Below, piece by piece: positions 48,097 to 59,741 of a DNA stretch of 64,000 nt. This stretch comes from Adenophora triphylla var. japonica (lineage: Eukaryota > Streptophyta > Magnoliopsida > Asterales > Campanulaceae), in the NCBI GenBank assembly GCA_022495995.1, contig JAFEMH010001288.1, positions 372,001 to 436,000 on the forward strand. The letters are read 5' to 3'. The notes under the pieces are model-generated. The model did not search any database. It was not told the DNA's origin and was given only the letters and a program-made list of their open reading frames with translations. The position numbers and the translations under genes were made by a program. Each line of letters opens with the position of its first letter. The stretch's first letter is position 1.

Positions 48097-48215
48097 ATGT
48101 TTTAGATTTTAATTATGAAATATAACTGTACTTTAATAATAGTTAATTTAATTGTATTTTGTTTGCTACATTTTAGAAGAAAATCAGATACATTTTACAT
48201 TTATTGCACGTATAC

Positions 48216-50833
48216 AGGATACTGGGATATTGGAGATCCAGATTATGAATGTGAACATTGTCATGCTTTATTTTGGTTCGAAGAGAGGACTCCAAAAAAC
48301 AAGCCAACCAAAAATCCTAAATTCTCATTGTGTTGCATGCACGGTCAAGTACAAATTCCTCCCTTGAAAGATCCGCCTAAGTTGCTGCGTGATCTCCTAG
48401 ATAAAAGTCACGAAAAAAGCCAAAATTTTATGGATAACATACGTGCATATAACATGATGTATTCATTTACTTCAATGGGCGGGACAATTGACAAGAGCGT
48501 AAATCAAGGAAGAGGCCCTTATGCTTTTAAGTTGGGAGGTCGAATGTCCATCGAATCGGATCATTGTTGCCGAATGAAGGAGCTCCTCCACAATTCTCAC
48601 AACTATATATTTATGACACCGATAACGAAATAACAAACGGAATAAATGTCACAGGCATGTTTCTTTCATAACGTAGTCTATCATTTTTTTTCTTTACGTA
48701 TATATCATTTGTCAGAATATATACTAATTTTATATTTATTGATTTCTAATGAACAGTAAACAAAAGTCTTCACTTGGACAAATCAATTGTAGCGGATTTG
48801 AGAAAAATGGTTGATGAAAACAATTCGTATGCAAAGATGTACAGATGGCCGCAGAACGTATTTCATTGAGAGATTCAAATGAGGTAAGTCTTCGACCGAT
48901 AGGAAAGCGTTCTAAGGACGGGAAGAATGTATAATTTGCCGACAGCCTTCCGAAGTCGCGGCTCTTATTGAGGGCGATATTGAAGATTCATTGGATGTAA
49001 GAGAGACATAGTGGTTGAGGAGAGATCTCGTCAATTAAAACAAATACACGAATTTAATCCATGTTACCCGCCTCTTCAAGATCCATTGTTGCTTGCTTAT
49101 GGTGAAGATGGATATTATACGTAAATTCCCGTAAATAAACCTCCTACAAAGAAAGCGTGACAATCTTTCATTAAAGGAGTTTTTATCATTCGTACTACAA
49201 GAAAGGCTTACGTATGACCGCAACTCATGGAAAGTGGAAGATTATTTCAAAGAATTTGTGGTTGATGCATATATTATGATGGATACACAGAGGCTTCAAT
49301 GGATTCGTTTCAATCAACCCGCTCTGAGGATTGAATCTTATAGCAAACTTACGGATGCAGTTTCAAGAGGAGATACCGGTCCGTCATCTGCAGGCAGACG
49401 AGTTGTATTGCCATCGACATATACAGGAGGTCAGCGGTGGATGACTCAAAATTTTCAAGATGCGTTAGCTATTTGCAAGTGGACAGATATCCGTCACTCT
49501 ATATTACATTTACCTGTAATCCTAAGTGGCCAGAGATCACACGATTGCTTCAGAAAAAGAGGAGAAGACCTGAAGATAGGCCTGATATTCTATGTAGGGT
49601 GTTTAAAATTAAGCTTGATGAATTGATAAGGAATTTGAAGGAGAAGAAAATTTTTGGCGAGCCTACTGCACGTAAGATATTATTTCATAATACTATATAT
49701 TCGTTTTATTCGTTTTATTTGAATATCATTGTTTATTATAATTGATTTGTTTCCTCCGTTCCACTATTTTTTCTAATTTGGTTAACTTGATCACACTTAG
49801 ATGTATAATATAATTAAAAAATAATTATCTTTATCGAAAGTGAAAAATTGTTACTATAAAAGTAGAAATAATAGTGGGACGGATGGAATATATATCAATT
49901 AATATTTTATTTTATTTATGAGGTACCGTAACATTAATTATGTTCATTCTTATTCAATGCAGTTGTTTACACCATAGAATTTCAAAAGCGAGGTCTTCCC
50001 CTACGCTCATATTCTTCTTTTCTAAAACGCATCGATCAAGCAAGAATTGCCGAGGATGTTGACAAGTGGATATGTGCAGAGATTCCCGACAAAGAAAAGA
50101 ACCTTAATTATATGAGGTCGTGAAAGAATTTATGGTTCATGGTCCATGCGGTGTCGCTAACCCGAAATCCCCGTGCATGGATAAAAACAAATGCTCAAAG
50201 AAATTCCCTAAAAGTTTTAATGAAGGGACATCTGGTTGACGAAAATGGATATCATATCTATACGAGGAGAGACACTCGGTGCCAATGTTGAAAAAGGTGG
50301 AGTTTTGCTTGATAATAGGTACATTGTACCTTATAATCCGTAATTATTGTTGAAGTATCATGCTCATATCAACGTTGAATACTGTAACCAAAGCAAGTCA
50401 ATAAAATATTTATTCAAGTATATCAAAGTGGAAGTGACAGAGTAGGAGCGAGGTTCTCGTGTTGATGATGAGGTGAAAAGGTAATGCCGATTGTCGTTAT
50501 GTTTCTGCATGTGAAGCTATATGGAGGATATTTGGATATGATATCCATTACAGACACCTTCTCGTAGAGCGATTGTCTTTCCATTTAGAAGGAGACCAAA
50601 GTATTCCTTTCAAAGATGGGGATTATCTTCCCGTATGTTGTGAATAAACCGACCGTTAGTCAATCGCAATTTTTACAATGGATGAAGTACAATATGGGGA
50701 ATCCAGAGGCTCGACAAGATAAGTATTATGAATTTCCCCAACATTTTGTTTGGGATAAATCGAAGCGAGAATGGCGTCCTAGAAAGAAAGGCATGTCAAT
50801 TGGACGAATCTTTCATGTCCCCATGAATTCAGG
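48216..50833 (+). pseudogene. Helitron Rep (HUH nuclease) region, multiply frameshifted
   Basis: It begins with a zinc-finger region, CEHCHALFWFEER, then LCCMHGQVQIPPLKDPP (48245-48370), typical of Helitron Rep N-termini. The Rep core follows in pieces: GRRVVLPSTYTGGQRWMTQN (about 49393), SLYITFTCNPKWPEI (about 49500), and [10 protein letters not shown] (50145). The helicase-linked part includes [20 protein letters not shown] (50350-50410) and FLQWMKYNMGNPEARQDKYY (50675). The His-U-His metal site expected after FQKRGLP (about 49990) reads Tyr-Ala-His in a shifted frame, so the first His is lost. At least six frame changes or stops occur between 48580 and 50620. A Stowaway-like element (49750-49889) lies in an intron. 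This nuclease cannot be active. Confidence 0.85.
49750..49889. mobile_element. Stowaway-like MITE inside the Rep gene
   Basis: TTTCCTCCGTTCCACTATTTTTTCT at the left and AATAATAGTGGGACGGATGGAA at the right are inverted. It is about 140 bp and sits in the intron between the ITFTCN block and the following Rep block. Confidence 0.65.
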
Positions 50834-52800
50834 TAATATCTACAATTTTGTGTTGAATAACATCTACTATAGTTATACTATTGTTTTTTACCATTCATGC
50901 ATACATACATATATGATATGTATATAAAGTTTTCTACAAACATGTGGATATATATCAATTCCCCGTCCCAAAAAGAGAGTTGTATATGACAGGTCAGACT
51001 TTTCAAAACTGTTCCTTTTGTTTTCTGTACTTATTTTGAATTATACTAAAGTAATGCATTTTTAGGATGTGTGTTAGATAATCACCATGTCTTCGGAAAA
51101 AAACAATTGTATAAAATATAAATATGGAGATTTGAAGGTTCAGCTTTAGAGCAACTCTTTTATTGGGGATGGAGGGGGTATTTCCTTTGTGAACTTGATC
51201 AAAAGAATAGAATGTATTAACACCAGAACTCTTCTTTGTTGCAATGCTTTTGAACACAAATGATGAATCGAGTTGTACAAAATTTATAGAAATATGGTCA
51301 CTTTGCTTCATTCATCAAATTCATCATTTTTTCCACATTCAATGAACCAGTGACTCTGAAAGCACTCAAATACATTTGAAATTGAGTGAATAAAATATCT
51401 TAGTACTTCTTTTGACTGCATGTCTTTGTAGGATGATATACCATGGAACTGATATATGCATTGCATATCAGTTGATAGCTGAAAACACAAATTCCCTCAA
51501 TTGCATGGGTTTTGGTATATTAGTTGCAATTCTCATCAGCTTAAAGTGGTTACAGGGCTACTGCCACAGCCACGGCTATTGAAGACCAGAACACGCCATC
51601 CCTAACTTATGGCTCTCAGAAGCATATGCCTAACATATGTATCCTGACTTCCCCCTGTTAAACCTGGCTGAAATAAGCTATCTATCATAATGAATTCATT
51701 TGTATTTCACAACTTCAGCACATTTGTGAAGCTCTTAGGATACTACAATCAGTAGATAGAACTGAATATAGCAGTTTAGTTTATGCTTGTAAGGAATTGA
51801 CAAATTCAGTAATGAAGTCATTTGTATTTCACAACTTCAGCACATTTGTGAAGCTCTTATGATACTACAATCAACCTGATGGAAAGATGATGTATATGAA
51901 AGGCACATATCACTTGTGTTTACCCATGAGAAAGATTTTTGTGATAATTTTTTATTTGACATGAACTTTTATTAGCTGTAGCTAAGAATATTTTTGACAT
52001 TCAATATTTTAGAATCACTTCTGATAGGTAGTAGTCAAATAAATTTTAGAATCACGTTTAACATAAAAGTACTTTTATGAATTTGAAGCCAAACATAAAA
52101 TTGCATTTTGAAAAATCACTTTTACTAAAATCAATTCTTAAACCTGGCTGAAATAAGCTAGAGTGCTTATTATCCAAGTGCGACTTACGCGTGGGCCCTT
52201 GGAGCTAGCTATGGTCAAACTTACACTCAACCGCCCTTCGCTACCTATGGTCCGAGTGCTTACTCAAGTGACCCAGACATATTTCCTCCAGGTACTAGCC
52301 GTGCTTATGATCCGAGTGCTTACTCAAGTGGGCCAGACATACTCCCCCCAGGTACTAACCCCCCTGGGGATACATACCATCAGTATATGTTCTCAAATGG
52401 ACGTGGTTCTGGCTTCCAATGATTAATATGTCCAAAATAGTTTCTTATGTAGTAATTAAAAACCATATGCTGACTACAGTTAAGTTTTTCTACAGCATCA
52501 TTGTGCTTTTATTGTTTGATAAAAATAAATTTGACACAAGATTTAGGAAAATATTTATATATTGAATCTGAGTTTTTTTTTTATTTATTTATTATTTGTT
52601 TGATTTGGGGATTAAAGCTGCAAAAAGACCATCATATTGCACCATTTTTTGGATGTACTGTAGTTATAAAATGCAAAACAACGAGCATACTGTGTCAAGG
52701 GTCGCCGGGGGGGTTCAAGTGCGTGTGTGTGTTGGTTGTACCTATACCTAGATCATCTATCTGTTGTCTTATAATTATTAATCAGTACTGTTATCTCAGG
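50834..52800. other. 1.9-kb insertion between Rep and helicase halves
   Basis: Helitron protein similarity stops near 50833 and resumes at 52801. The insert has a degenerate Stowaway (about 50957-51183). It has a direct repeat CATTTGTATTTCACAACTTC at about 51698 and 51819, and another direct repeat AAACCTGGCTGAAATAAGCTA at 51660 and 52140. A plus-strand open stretch at 52165-52422 is rich in Tyr, Pro and Ser (YGPSAYSSDPDIFPPGT twice, ends GRGSGFQ) and is probably a captured exon of an unrecognised gene. A 100-bp block at 52478-52580 is repeated at 55659. Confidence 0.6.
52478..52580 (+). repeat. 100-bp direct repeat, copy 1
   Basis: CAGTTAAGTTTTTCTACAGC through ATATTGAATCTGAGTTTTTT is nearly the same as 55659-55760. 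The differences are mainly in one central stretch (CACAAGATTTAGGAAAATAT against CTGAGCCTTGGCAAAATCTT). Confidence 0.92.
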
Positions 52801-55026
52801 TGAAATATACTATCTGAGGTTGATGTTAAATCATGTTGCTGGTGCTAAATGTTACGATGATTTGAAAACTGTAAACAACATCGTACACGGCGATTACAAA
52901 GCAGCATGTTATGCTCTAGGATTGTTAGATGATGACAAAGAATATGTTGATGGAATCACGTAAGGCAAGTGAATGGGGGTCTCATGATTACTTAAGAAGA
53001 CTATTCGCGATGCTACTATTGTCTAATAGTATGTCGAGGCCACAAGATGTATGGAATAAAACTTGGCATCTTTTGTCGGATGATATCATCTACAAGCATC
53101 AAACGAATTTCAACAATCCAGGTAAATCTGCTAATGTATTGGATTCAATAATTTTATGAAATATTTTATGATGTCCATGTAATTTATCATGTTCCATATG
53201 TTATTATTTTTTATACTACATTTTAATTATCATATTTAATTAAATCTATTCCTTATATACAGGTTTAACACTTAGTGAAGAGCAAATTAGAAATTTAGCA
53301 TTGGAACAAATTGATAAGTTACTTGCAGCGAATTGCAGCAGTCTCCAAAATTATAAGGATATGCCTAAACCAATCAATTCAGTCATTTGTGATGCTGAGA
53401 ATATGCTCATATTAGATGAAATGTCATACGACGTAGATGAGATGAAAGCTGAGCACTCTAGATTATATACGTGTTTGACTGATGAGCAAAAAATTGTTTA
53501 TGATAAGATTATGACTGCAGTTGACAATGGCAATGGTGGAGTGTTTTTTTTGTATGGTTATGGAGGGACTGGAAAGACTTTTATATATAAGACACTGTGC
53601 TCGGCCTTAAGGAGCAGGAAGGATATAGTTCTTCCAGTGGCTTCTAGCGGTATAGCTTCTTTGCTTCTTCCGAGGGGCAGAACTGCTCACTCCAGATTCG
53701 GTATACCAATCCAGGTCGATGAAAGCTCAACTTGCAGTAAGATCAAGCCGGATTCTGATGTATGTGGACTTCTTAAGAAAACAAAACTCATAATTTGGGA
53801 TGAGGCTCCAATGACCCATAAGCACTGCTTCGAAGCTCTTGATAGGAGCTTGAGTGATATTATGCGCACATCAGATGGTCGATGCTCTGATAAGCCATTT
53901 GGTGGATTAGTTGTTGTATTAGGAGGTGATTTTAGGCAAATATTGCCGGTTGTTCCCAAAGGAAACCGAAATGATATTGTGCATGCTACCATTAGTTCAT
54001 CTAAACTTTGGAACTACTGCGAGGTCCTTAAATTGACAAAAAACATGAGATTGCAGGTAAACCCTTTTCATATAAAAAAATCAATATTTTATGTTTCTAT
54101 TATTTGTTTATCAAAATGTTTTATATCAATCATATTGTCTATTCTGTAGGCTGGTTCATCTTCTTCAGATGATTTAGAGATTAGAGATTTCGCTGAATGG
54201 ATATTACGGGCCTGGATGGGGATGCCTGAGAGGAAAATGATGGAGAAAGCCGATCTTAACATACCGGATGACATTCTTATAAGAGATGCAGCTTGATCCT
54301 ATTCCATCTATCGTTCAATATACGTATCCCGACATATTACATAATATCAGTCTTGATGGATTCTTTCGTAATAGAGTCAGATTGGCACCAACTAATGAAA
54401 TAGTTGATTCTATAAATGAATATGTGATGTCATTGTTGCCCGGTGAAGAGGTTGAGTATATGAGTTCAGATAGCATCAGTAAGGAGGATGGAGATATTAC
54501 AGGACACGAGGATGTATTTTCTATAGAGTTTCTTAATACGATTAAATGCTCGGGATTGCCAAATCACCTTATCAAGCTTAAAGTTGGGTGTATGGTCATG
54601 TTGCTCAGAAATATTGATCAAGCTTCTGAGCTATGCAATGGAACAAGAATGATTGTCACCAATCTCGGAAAGCACGTAGTTGAAGCAAAAATGACATCGG
54701 GTAAAAATATTGGCATGAAGGTTTTTATTCCTAGAATGATATTGAGCCCATCAGATTTGACAAAATTTCCCGTGAAGTTTCAACGGAGACAATTCCCTTT
54801 CGTCGTTTGCTTTGCTATGACTATAAATAAGAGTCAGGGACAATCACTTTCACACGTGGGGCTATATCTTCCTCGACCTGTATTCACCACTCTGGGCCGC
54901 CTGTATGTGGCAATCTCTAGAGTAACCAGTAAAAAGGGGCTCAAAGTTCTAATTTGTGATAAAGATGGTCAGACACATGATACTACAACTAATGTAGTGT
55001 ATAAAGAAATATTCGACAAGTTGTGA
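52801..55026 (+). pseudogene. Helitron helicase (Pif1-like SF1 helicase) region
   Basis: It starts EIYYLRLMLNHVAGAKCYDD and DYKAACYALGLLDDDKEY, the usual link from Rep to helicase. The helicase motifs are present: Walker A GYGGTGKT (about 53560), motif Ia-like LPVASSGIASLLLP, Walker B IIWDEAPM (about 53795), motif III GGDFRQILPV (53925-53955), TINKSQGQS (about 54820) and YVAISRV (about 54905). Known role: 5'-to-3' unwinding during rolling-circle transposition. Two long parts are open: 53301-54057 with an intron to 54149, and 54286-55026. The frame is lost at about 52950-52990 and again near 54290 (a TGA after RDAA). Most of the helicase is otherwise well preserved, unlike the Rep half. Confidence 0.9.
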
Positions 55027-55768
55027 GGTAATTTTAATCTATAAATATTTGAAAGTAGTGTATGTCCGATATGCTTAATAGAATTGGTGTCTATTATTTG
55101 CAGGTATAAAGGTTTTTATCAAGTGGGATAATGGGTCTGCTGTGATTTGCCTATGTTGCCTTCAAAGGTCCGCTAAAAGAAAGTAAGAGACACTTAGCTA
55201 CTGTGATTTCTTAATGTAGTTTTCATGTATATATATAATTAAAATTCTCAAGTTGGATAATAGGTCTGCTTAAACTTGATTTTGGAAGTTAACTAACAGT
55301 GGGATAATGCTTTTTTGCATACAGAAAATTCTCAAGTGGCAACTGCCAGGTTTAAGGCTGCCATCCATGTTCAAGTTGCTGCTATAAGGGAATGGGGCTT
55401 CCTCACAGCTGATGACAAGAAATGTCTCATAAGATATTTTGGAAGTTAAATAACAATGTGATAATGGGGCTGCTTAACTAATTGTTTGGACTTATAATAA
55501 TTGTTTGGTCTATATCTCATAAGGGAGGTCCTTGAACCGCATCATGGTATTCTAGGAATTTTGTGTTATCTGCCTACTCCCAGCTAGCTTACTAAACCAT
55601 AATTTCACAAAATATTGGTCTATATCTCATAATTATTGCATTTTCAGATTATATAACACAGTTAAGTTTTTCTACAGCATCATTGTGCTTTTATTGTTTG
55701 ATAAAAATAAATTTGACTGAGCCTTGGCAAAATCTTTATATATTGAATCTGAGTTTTTTTTTTTTATT
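55027..55768. other. 3' of the helicase, unrecognised, with repeat copy
   Basis: Short phrases such as GTGGGATAATGGGTCTGC recur (55120, 55250, 55455), suggesting local duplication. 55659-55760 is the second copy of the 100-bp direct repeat. No protein is recognised. Confidence 0.5.
55659..55760 (+). repeat. 100-bp direct repeat, copy 2
   Basis: Near copy of 52478-52580. It runs directly into the SmE-like sequence at 55769, while copy 1 runs into unrelated sequence. Confidence 0.92.
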
Positions 55769-56005
55769 ATGACCCAACCCATCAACCTGATCTTCAGGTT
55801 CCTCCAAAAAGCTCGCATCCAGATTTGGCTATTTGAGCAGAAGGAGTTGAGGATCGAAGGACGCATTATTGGGTTTGATGAGTACATGAACTTGGTTCTT
55901 GATGAAGCTGAGGAAGTTAGCATAAAGAAGAAGACCAGGAAGCATCTAGGTTGGATCCTTTTGAAAGGGGATAACATTACGCTGATGATGAACACAGGAA
56001 AATAA
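55769..56005 (+). pseudogene. Captured Sm protein E (SmE) coding sequence, intron-less, 5' truncated
   Basis: The 78-residue frame starts [20 protein letters not shown] and ends [12 protein letters not shown]. It matches spliceosomal SmE, a member of the Sm ring on U snRNAs. Compared with the usual 88-residue plant protein it lacks the first ~10 residues (MASTKVQRI-type start) and one Ser after FLQ. It is continuous with no intron, so it may derive from a processed mRNA or from a gene part where introns were lost. Sm1 and Sm2 motif segments are present. No break is seen, so expression of a shortened protein cannot be excluded, but I see no promoter. Confidence 0.85.
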
Positions 56006-58140
56006 CTGCAAGCAGCTGTGGTTGATTGAGTGACAATATACATTACCCCTCTGCACTTAAAAGCATATATTTTGCATTGTATGCACACAATCTAATGATG
56101 ATGATTGAGTGACAATTCGTACCAAGTAAGATTTGAACAATCATTGTTGTATTTTGGGACGGAGGTAGTACTTAATAGATTGTAACCCTCCAAATATGTT
56201 GGAGACTTGGAAGCCCTACAAGCTAGAACAACTCAATTGCCATATCGTATAAACCCACGTACAAAATCAAAACATATCAACCATTATATGCTACACAAAA
56301 ATTGATTGCATATGCTCGTCCCAAAATAAGAAGTTACATTTGATGTGTCATTTCTTTAAATGCAAGGAAATTTGCACTCATGAAATTTCAAGTTATTGTT
56401 GATGTATCATTGTATTGGATATTGGTTTGAAAGATAATGGCATCATTAAATGGTTGTGCTATGTATCAAGTCATTTCTTTAGCGATGGTTTTCTTTCACA
56501 AAGAAAAGATTAAGAATACTCCCTTAATGGCATCATTCAATATTTCATATATGTGATGTTGGTTGTATGCGAGATGTGTGGATTGATTACTGAGGAGAGA
56601 CAGAGCTGATTGTGGTCTCCAATTAAGGGACTTGTCACTGGAAAATGAATAGAAGGATGATACCTAATAGGGATGTAAGAATAATCCCTGTTACTTGATA
56701 CTCGATATAAATAAAGGACGTAAAACCTAATTTTTATTGGTAATCGCACCGCAATCAAGCACCCAAGATAAGTTTCTACTTTATAGCTTGAGACTTGGGT
56801 TTAGAAGCACGCTTATGGGACAAATTTCATTGCATACACCCGGTCGATACTCCCGTATCCACCTCGCAGAAGCCCTTATATCTATTTTACAAGGATCAAT
56901 ATTCCAGAGATTTCATTTCCACAAGAAATCGCTCAACGTGAAGAGATGGAAGAGCCATGTAAATTTTCAACATATTTGGGAAGCTTGACTGCTCAAAGCC
57001 GAGACTCTCTTTCCATACTTTCTTTTCTTTAGTTGTTTGCATTTGTTGTTCCTCCATGGCCACTCACATATGAAAGGTCATAGCAAGTTTCAGTGGTTAA
57101 GGCTTCCCACCCACCAAAGTTCGGTGGAATTAAGAGGCAAGGACAGAAAGTCTTCAAACACCCGATCTTCGTGTTCCTCCAAAAAGACCGCATCCAGATT
57201 TGGCTATTTGAGCGTAAGGAGGCAACGTGGTGTAAGGTAGGGTTCGATCTAATGATGATGATTGAGTGACAATTGGTACCAAATTAGACAGACTATTCTT
57301 TTCTTAAACAGCCTTAAGATCCGATGCCTTTCCTCAGCCATAAGGCAAGGAAAGCTGAGGGTTCCCTTGACCCACACTCATTCCTAGGAATAACCTCCCA
57401 AGATCCTTCTTGAACAATACACCAAAAGTCTGTCTTATGAAAATGAAATGGTTAGATCAATTCTCTTTAACCGAGTCTCATTCCTCAACTTGACCCCACC
57501 TATCCTGCACTTAGGAGGGTCCCACCCAAAATCATGACAGAAATTCTCGAGGCGATTACATAGGAACCTCAAAGCTCAAAGATACTCTAGATTGAATCAG
57601 GTGTCTAAAATTTGCGGTCTGGTCTGCTTTATACCTACATACGGACAAAAACTACAGATCTAGGGTTGAACTTTGGGGCTCAGGTTCGTTACATGCCACG
57701 AGATGCGGCTTAATACAGATTCCATGAGTTGTTACCTAAATACCCATGTACATGAGCAACACATGACCAATAACTCATAAACGTTCTAAAAATCAAAGCA
57801 CTAGCAACATTGGAAAGCAATTAAAGAGTTCGAATTTATTCAAAGAAACAGAAGTATTCCAAATAATACAGACATCATAATACAAGGAACTATGGTGATG
57901 GTATACTTTTTTTTTTTTTTTTTTTTTTAGAGTAAGAGACCTTTCAAATAAACAATCCTTATTCCAAGTACCTAATGAAATTACAAACTTACAAACTAAT
58001 ATCAAAATAACTGCAGCCAAGAATAAGGAAACATGTTGCATTACATTCTATCTGTTGAAAGATACACTGTATCAATAAGACCTAGACATAAATCCATTGT
58101 GCTGATCAAGTGAGGTAAAAGATATTACAATTCCACGAAG
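56006..58140. other. Long region without recognised genes inside the Helitron
   Basis: A MITE-like right end (GGGACGGAGGTAG) lies near 56157, and a rearranged second SmE piece at 57160-57290. The rest shows no identifiable protein. A 20-base T run is at 57908-57928. Confidence 0.5.
57160..57290 (+). pseudogene. Second, rearranged SmE-like fragment
   Basis: GTTCCTCCAAAAAGACCGCA and GATTTGGCTATTTGAGC at 57172-57215 match 55799-55840 of the first SmE copy. CTAATGATGATGATTGAGTG at 57249 matches the tail after the SmE copy (56092). The middle of the gene is missing. This is probably a deletion derivative of a duplication. Confidence 0.75.
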
Positions 58141-58439
58141 AAATATTGTCATGTGAATGAATCGTACATAGCTCCATCGTGAGAATTTGAGCTTTTGGAG
58201 CTTAGCTTTTGCCGAGTCAAGTTGTCTTTGCTCACCGCCGTTGCCGTTGACAGCCGTGCGGAAATATAACTTCCCATTCTTCGATAGATGGCCCGAGAGG
58301 AAGGAAGGTTATTGATCTCTCGCCAAGGCAATTTCGTGGCTCCTTATCTCGCTTGATGAACTCAAGAGCGCTTGAACCACCAAGGCGACAAGGTGGGCCG
58401 ACGAAGAAGAAGAAGATGTCGCCGCCATAGTTCTCTCGT

Positions 58440-58797
58440 CCGATTGTTCTTTAGCCGTATGGTGATGTTATACAAATCGAAATACACAAAGATATGCAAT
58501 TGATTCAAAAGAGAAAGGGCGGGTGAAAAATGTTTCATCTTAACAATGACTCGAAATCGATGGGTAAAGTGTTTGATTAAAGGGCGAGGCTGCGTTTGGA
58601 GCATTTCATCGAACAGTTGGAGAACATGGTTGAGTTTAGTGATATTATCAAATCTGATATGATTAGGAGTAAAATTTAAAAGAGTAGAGGATGAGATAGA
58701 AGAAGGAGTTGGGAAATTATTGAAATTGAGAAATTTTCGCGGGAAAAGAAAATGACGGCGAGGCATTACCATTTGGCCTCGCCTCAACATCATCGTT
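58440..58797 (-). pseudogene. Captured N-terminal fragment of a pentatricopeptide repeat protein
   Basis: The minus strand from the Met at 58797 reads MLRRGQMVMPRRHFLFPRK, a mitochondrial-presequence-like start. It continues with LNHVLQLFDEMLQTQPRPLI and RVIVKMKHFSPALSLLNQLH. This matches the first PPR motifs of the Rf-like P-class family, which bind organelle RNA (family: AL.LFDEML...PLPSI..F..LL..IVKMKHY). The reading frame ends soon after, so only about one and a half repeats remain. Confidence 0.75.
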
Positions 58798-58878
58798 GGT
58801 CTCGTGCCTTCAGAAGAGAGAAAGAAAAAGGCAATGAAATTCCCGATTGATAATGGGGCATTCTTGCCGATAACATGA

Positions 58879-59079
58879 ATGACACGAGGTTTAATCCACC
58901 AGCCCATTACCGCCTGTCCGGAATGGGCTTACGAGGAGATGAAGCGTATACAACAAGAGAGCAAAGAACTCATCATCCGGGGGAGGCCTCCCGATGTACC
59001 GAGGAGGCCGTTTCTACTTATTAGTGTTGCAATGTTAATCCTTTCGATCTTTTTATGTGCGTGCATTCCGATGTCATAA
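58879..59079 (+). CDS. Small hypothetical protein with C-terminal membrane segment
   Basis: A 66-residue frame with a charged first half (EEMKRIQQESKELIIRG) and a hydrophobic C-terminal stretch (FLLISVAMLILSIFLCACI). It overlaps the PPR fragment's upstream region on the other strand. It may be a captured tail-anchored-like exon or a chance frame. No family recognised. Confidence 0.25.
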   Translation: MTRGLIHQPITACPEWAYEEMKRIQQESKELIIRGRPPDVPRRPFLLISVAMLILSIFLCACIPMS

Positions 59080-59741
59080 AGGCATGTGTGACCTTAACAA
59101 AGTCGCTTTTAGTGTGTTTCTTTAGTTCAACATTGTTTCTGAATGACTGTTGTCTTGATATGTTGGAGATATAGTGATTGTAATGGAATTGTGGAATAAT
59201 ACAATTCTGTGTGTGGTTTTCCTTTGATTGGCAACCTCAATTCCAAGTCTTTGTCCTTATTCTAATGGAATTGACCAAATTTTGAACTCTAAGTATTATA
59301 TTTTAACATGTAAAAATATTTATTAGGTGATATATTTTTCTGTATGTGTTTTTCAAATCATTTTTGTTGGTTTTCATATTCTCTTGATATAGATGTTCAC
59401 CTTCAAGTTTTTATGTTGTTTAACACTCTCCTCACTTTTAAAAAAAAATAATTTAGTGAATTTTGACGCTTCACATGCTCTTTCTCCTTTAACATTTATT
59501 GGACTAATTGTAATGAACAATATGTTGCTACACTTGCTTATGTATGATGACCACCATGGTATAAGCCAAAACAATTAGGAAAAACATGGTTTAAGCATTA
59601 TTTGCATCCTAAACGACAACATTAATATGAAGTATACTTTATCCATCACATATACTCTGTAATTTCATTTAAATAAACCAAAACAATATGACCTAATGAA
59701 ATTACAGATTATAACAATAAGTAATAATAAACTATATTATG

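Noticed and set aside
55672..56088. 138-residue minus-strand frame
   Set aside because: It is antisense to the SmE coding stretch, which is clearly the real signal.
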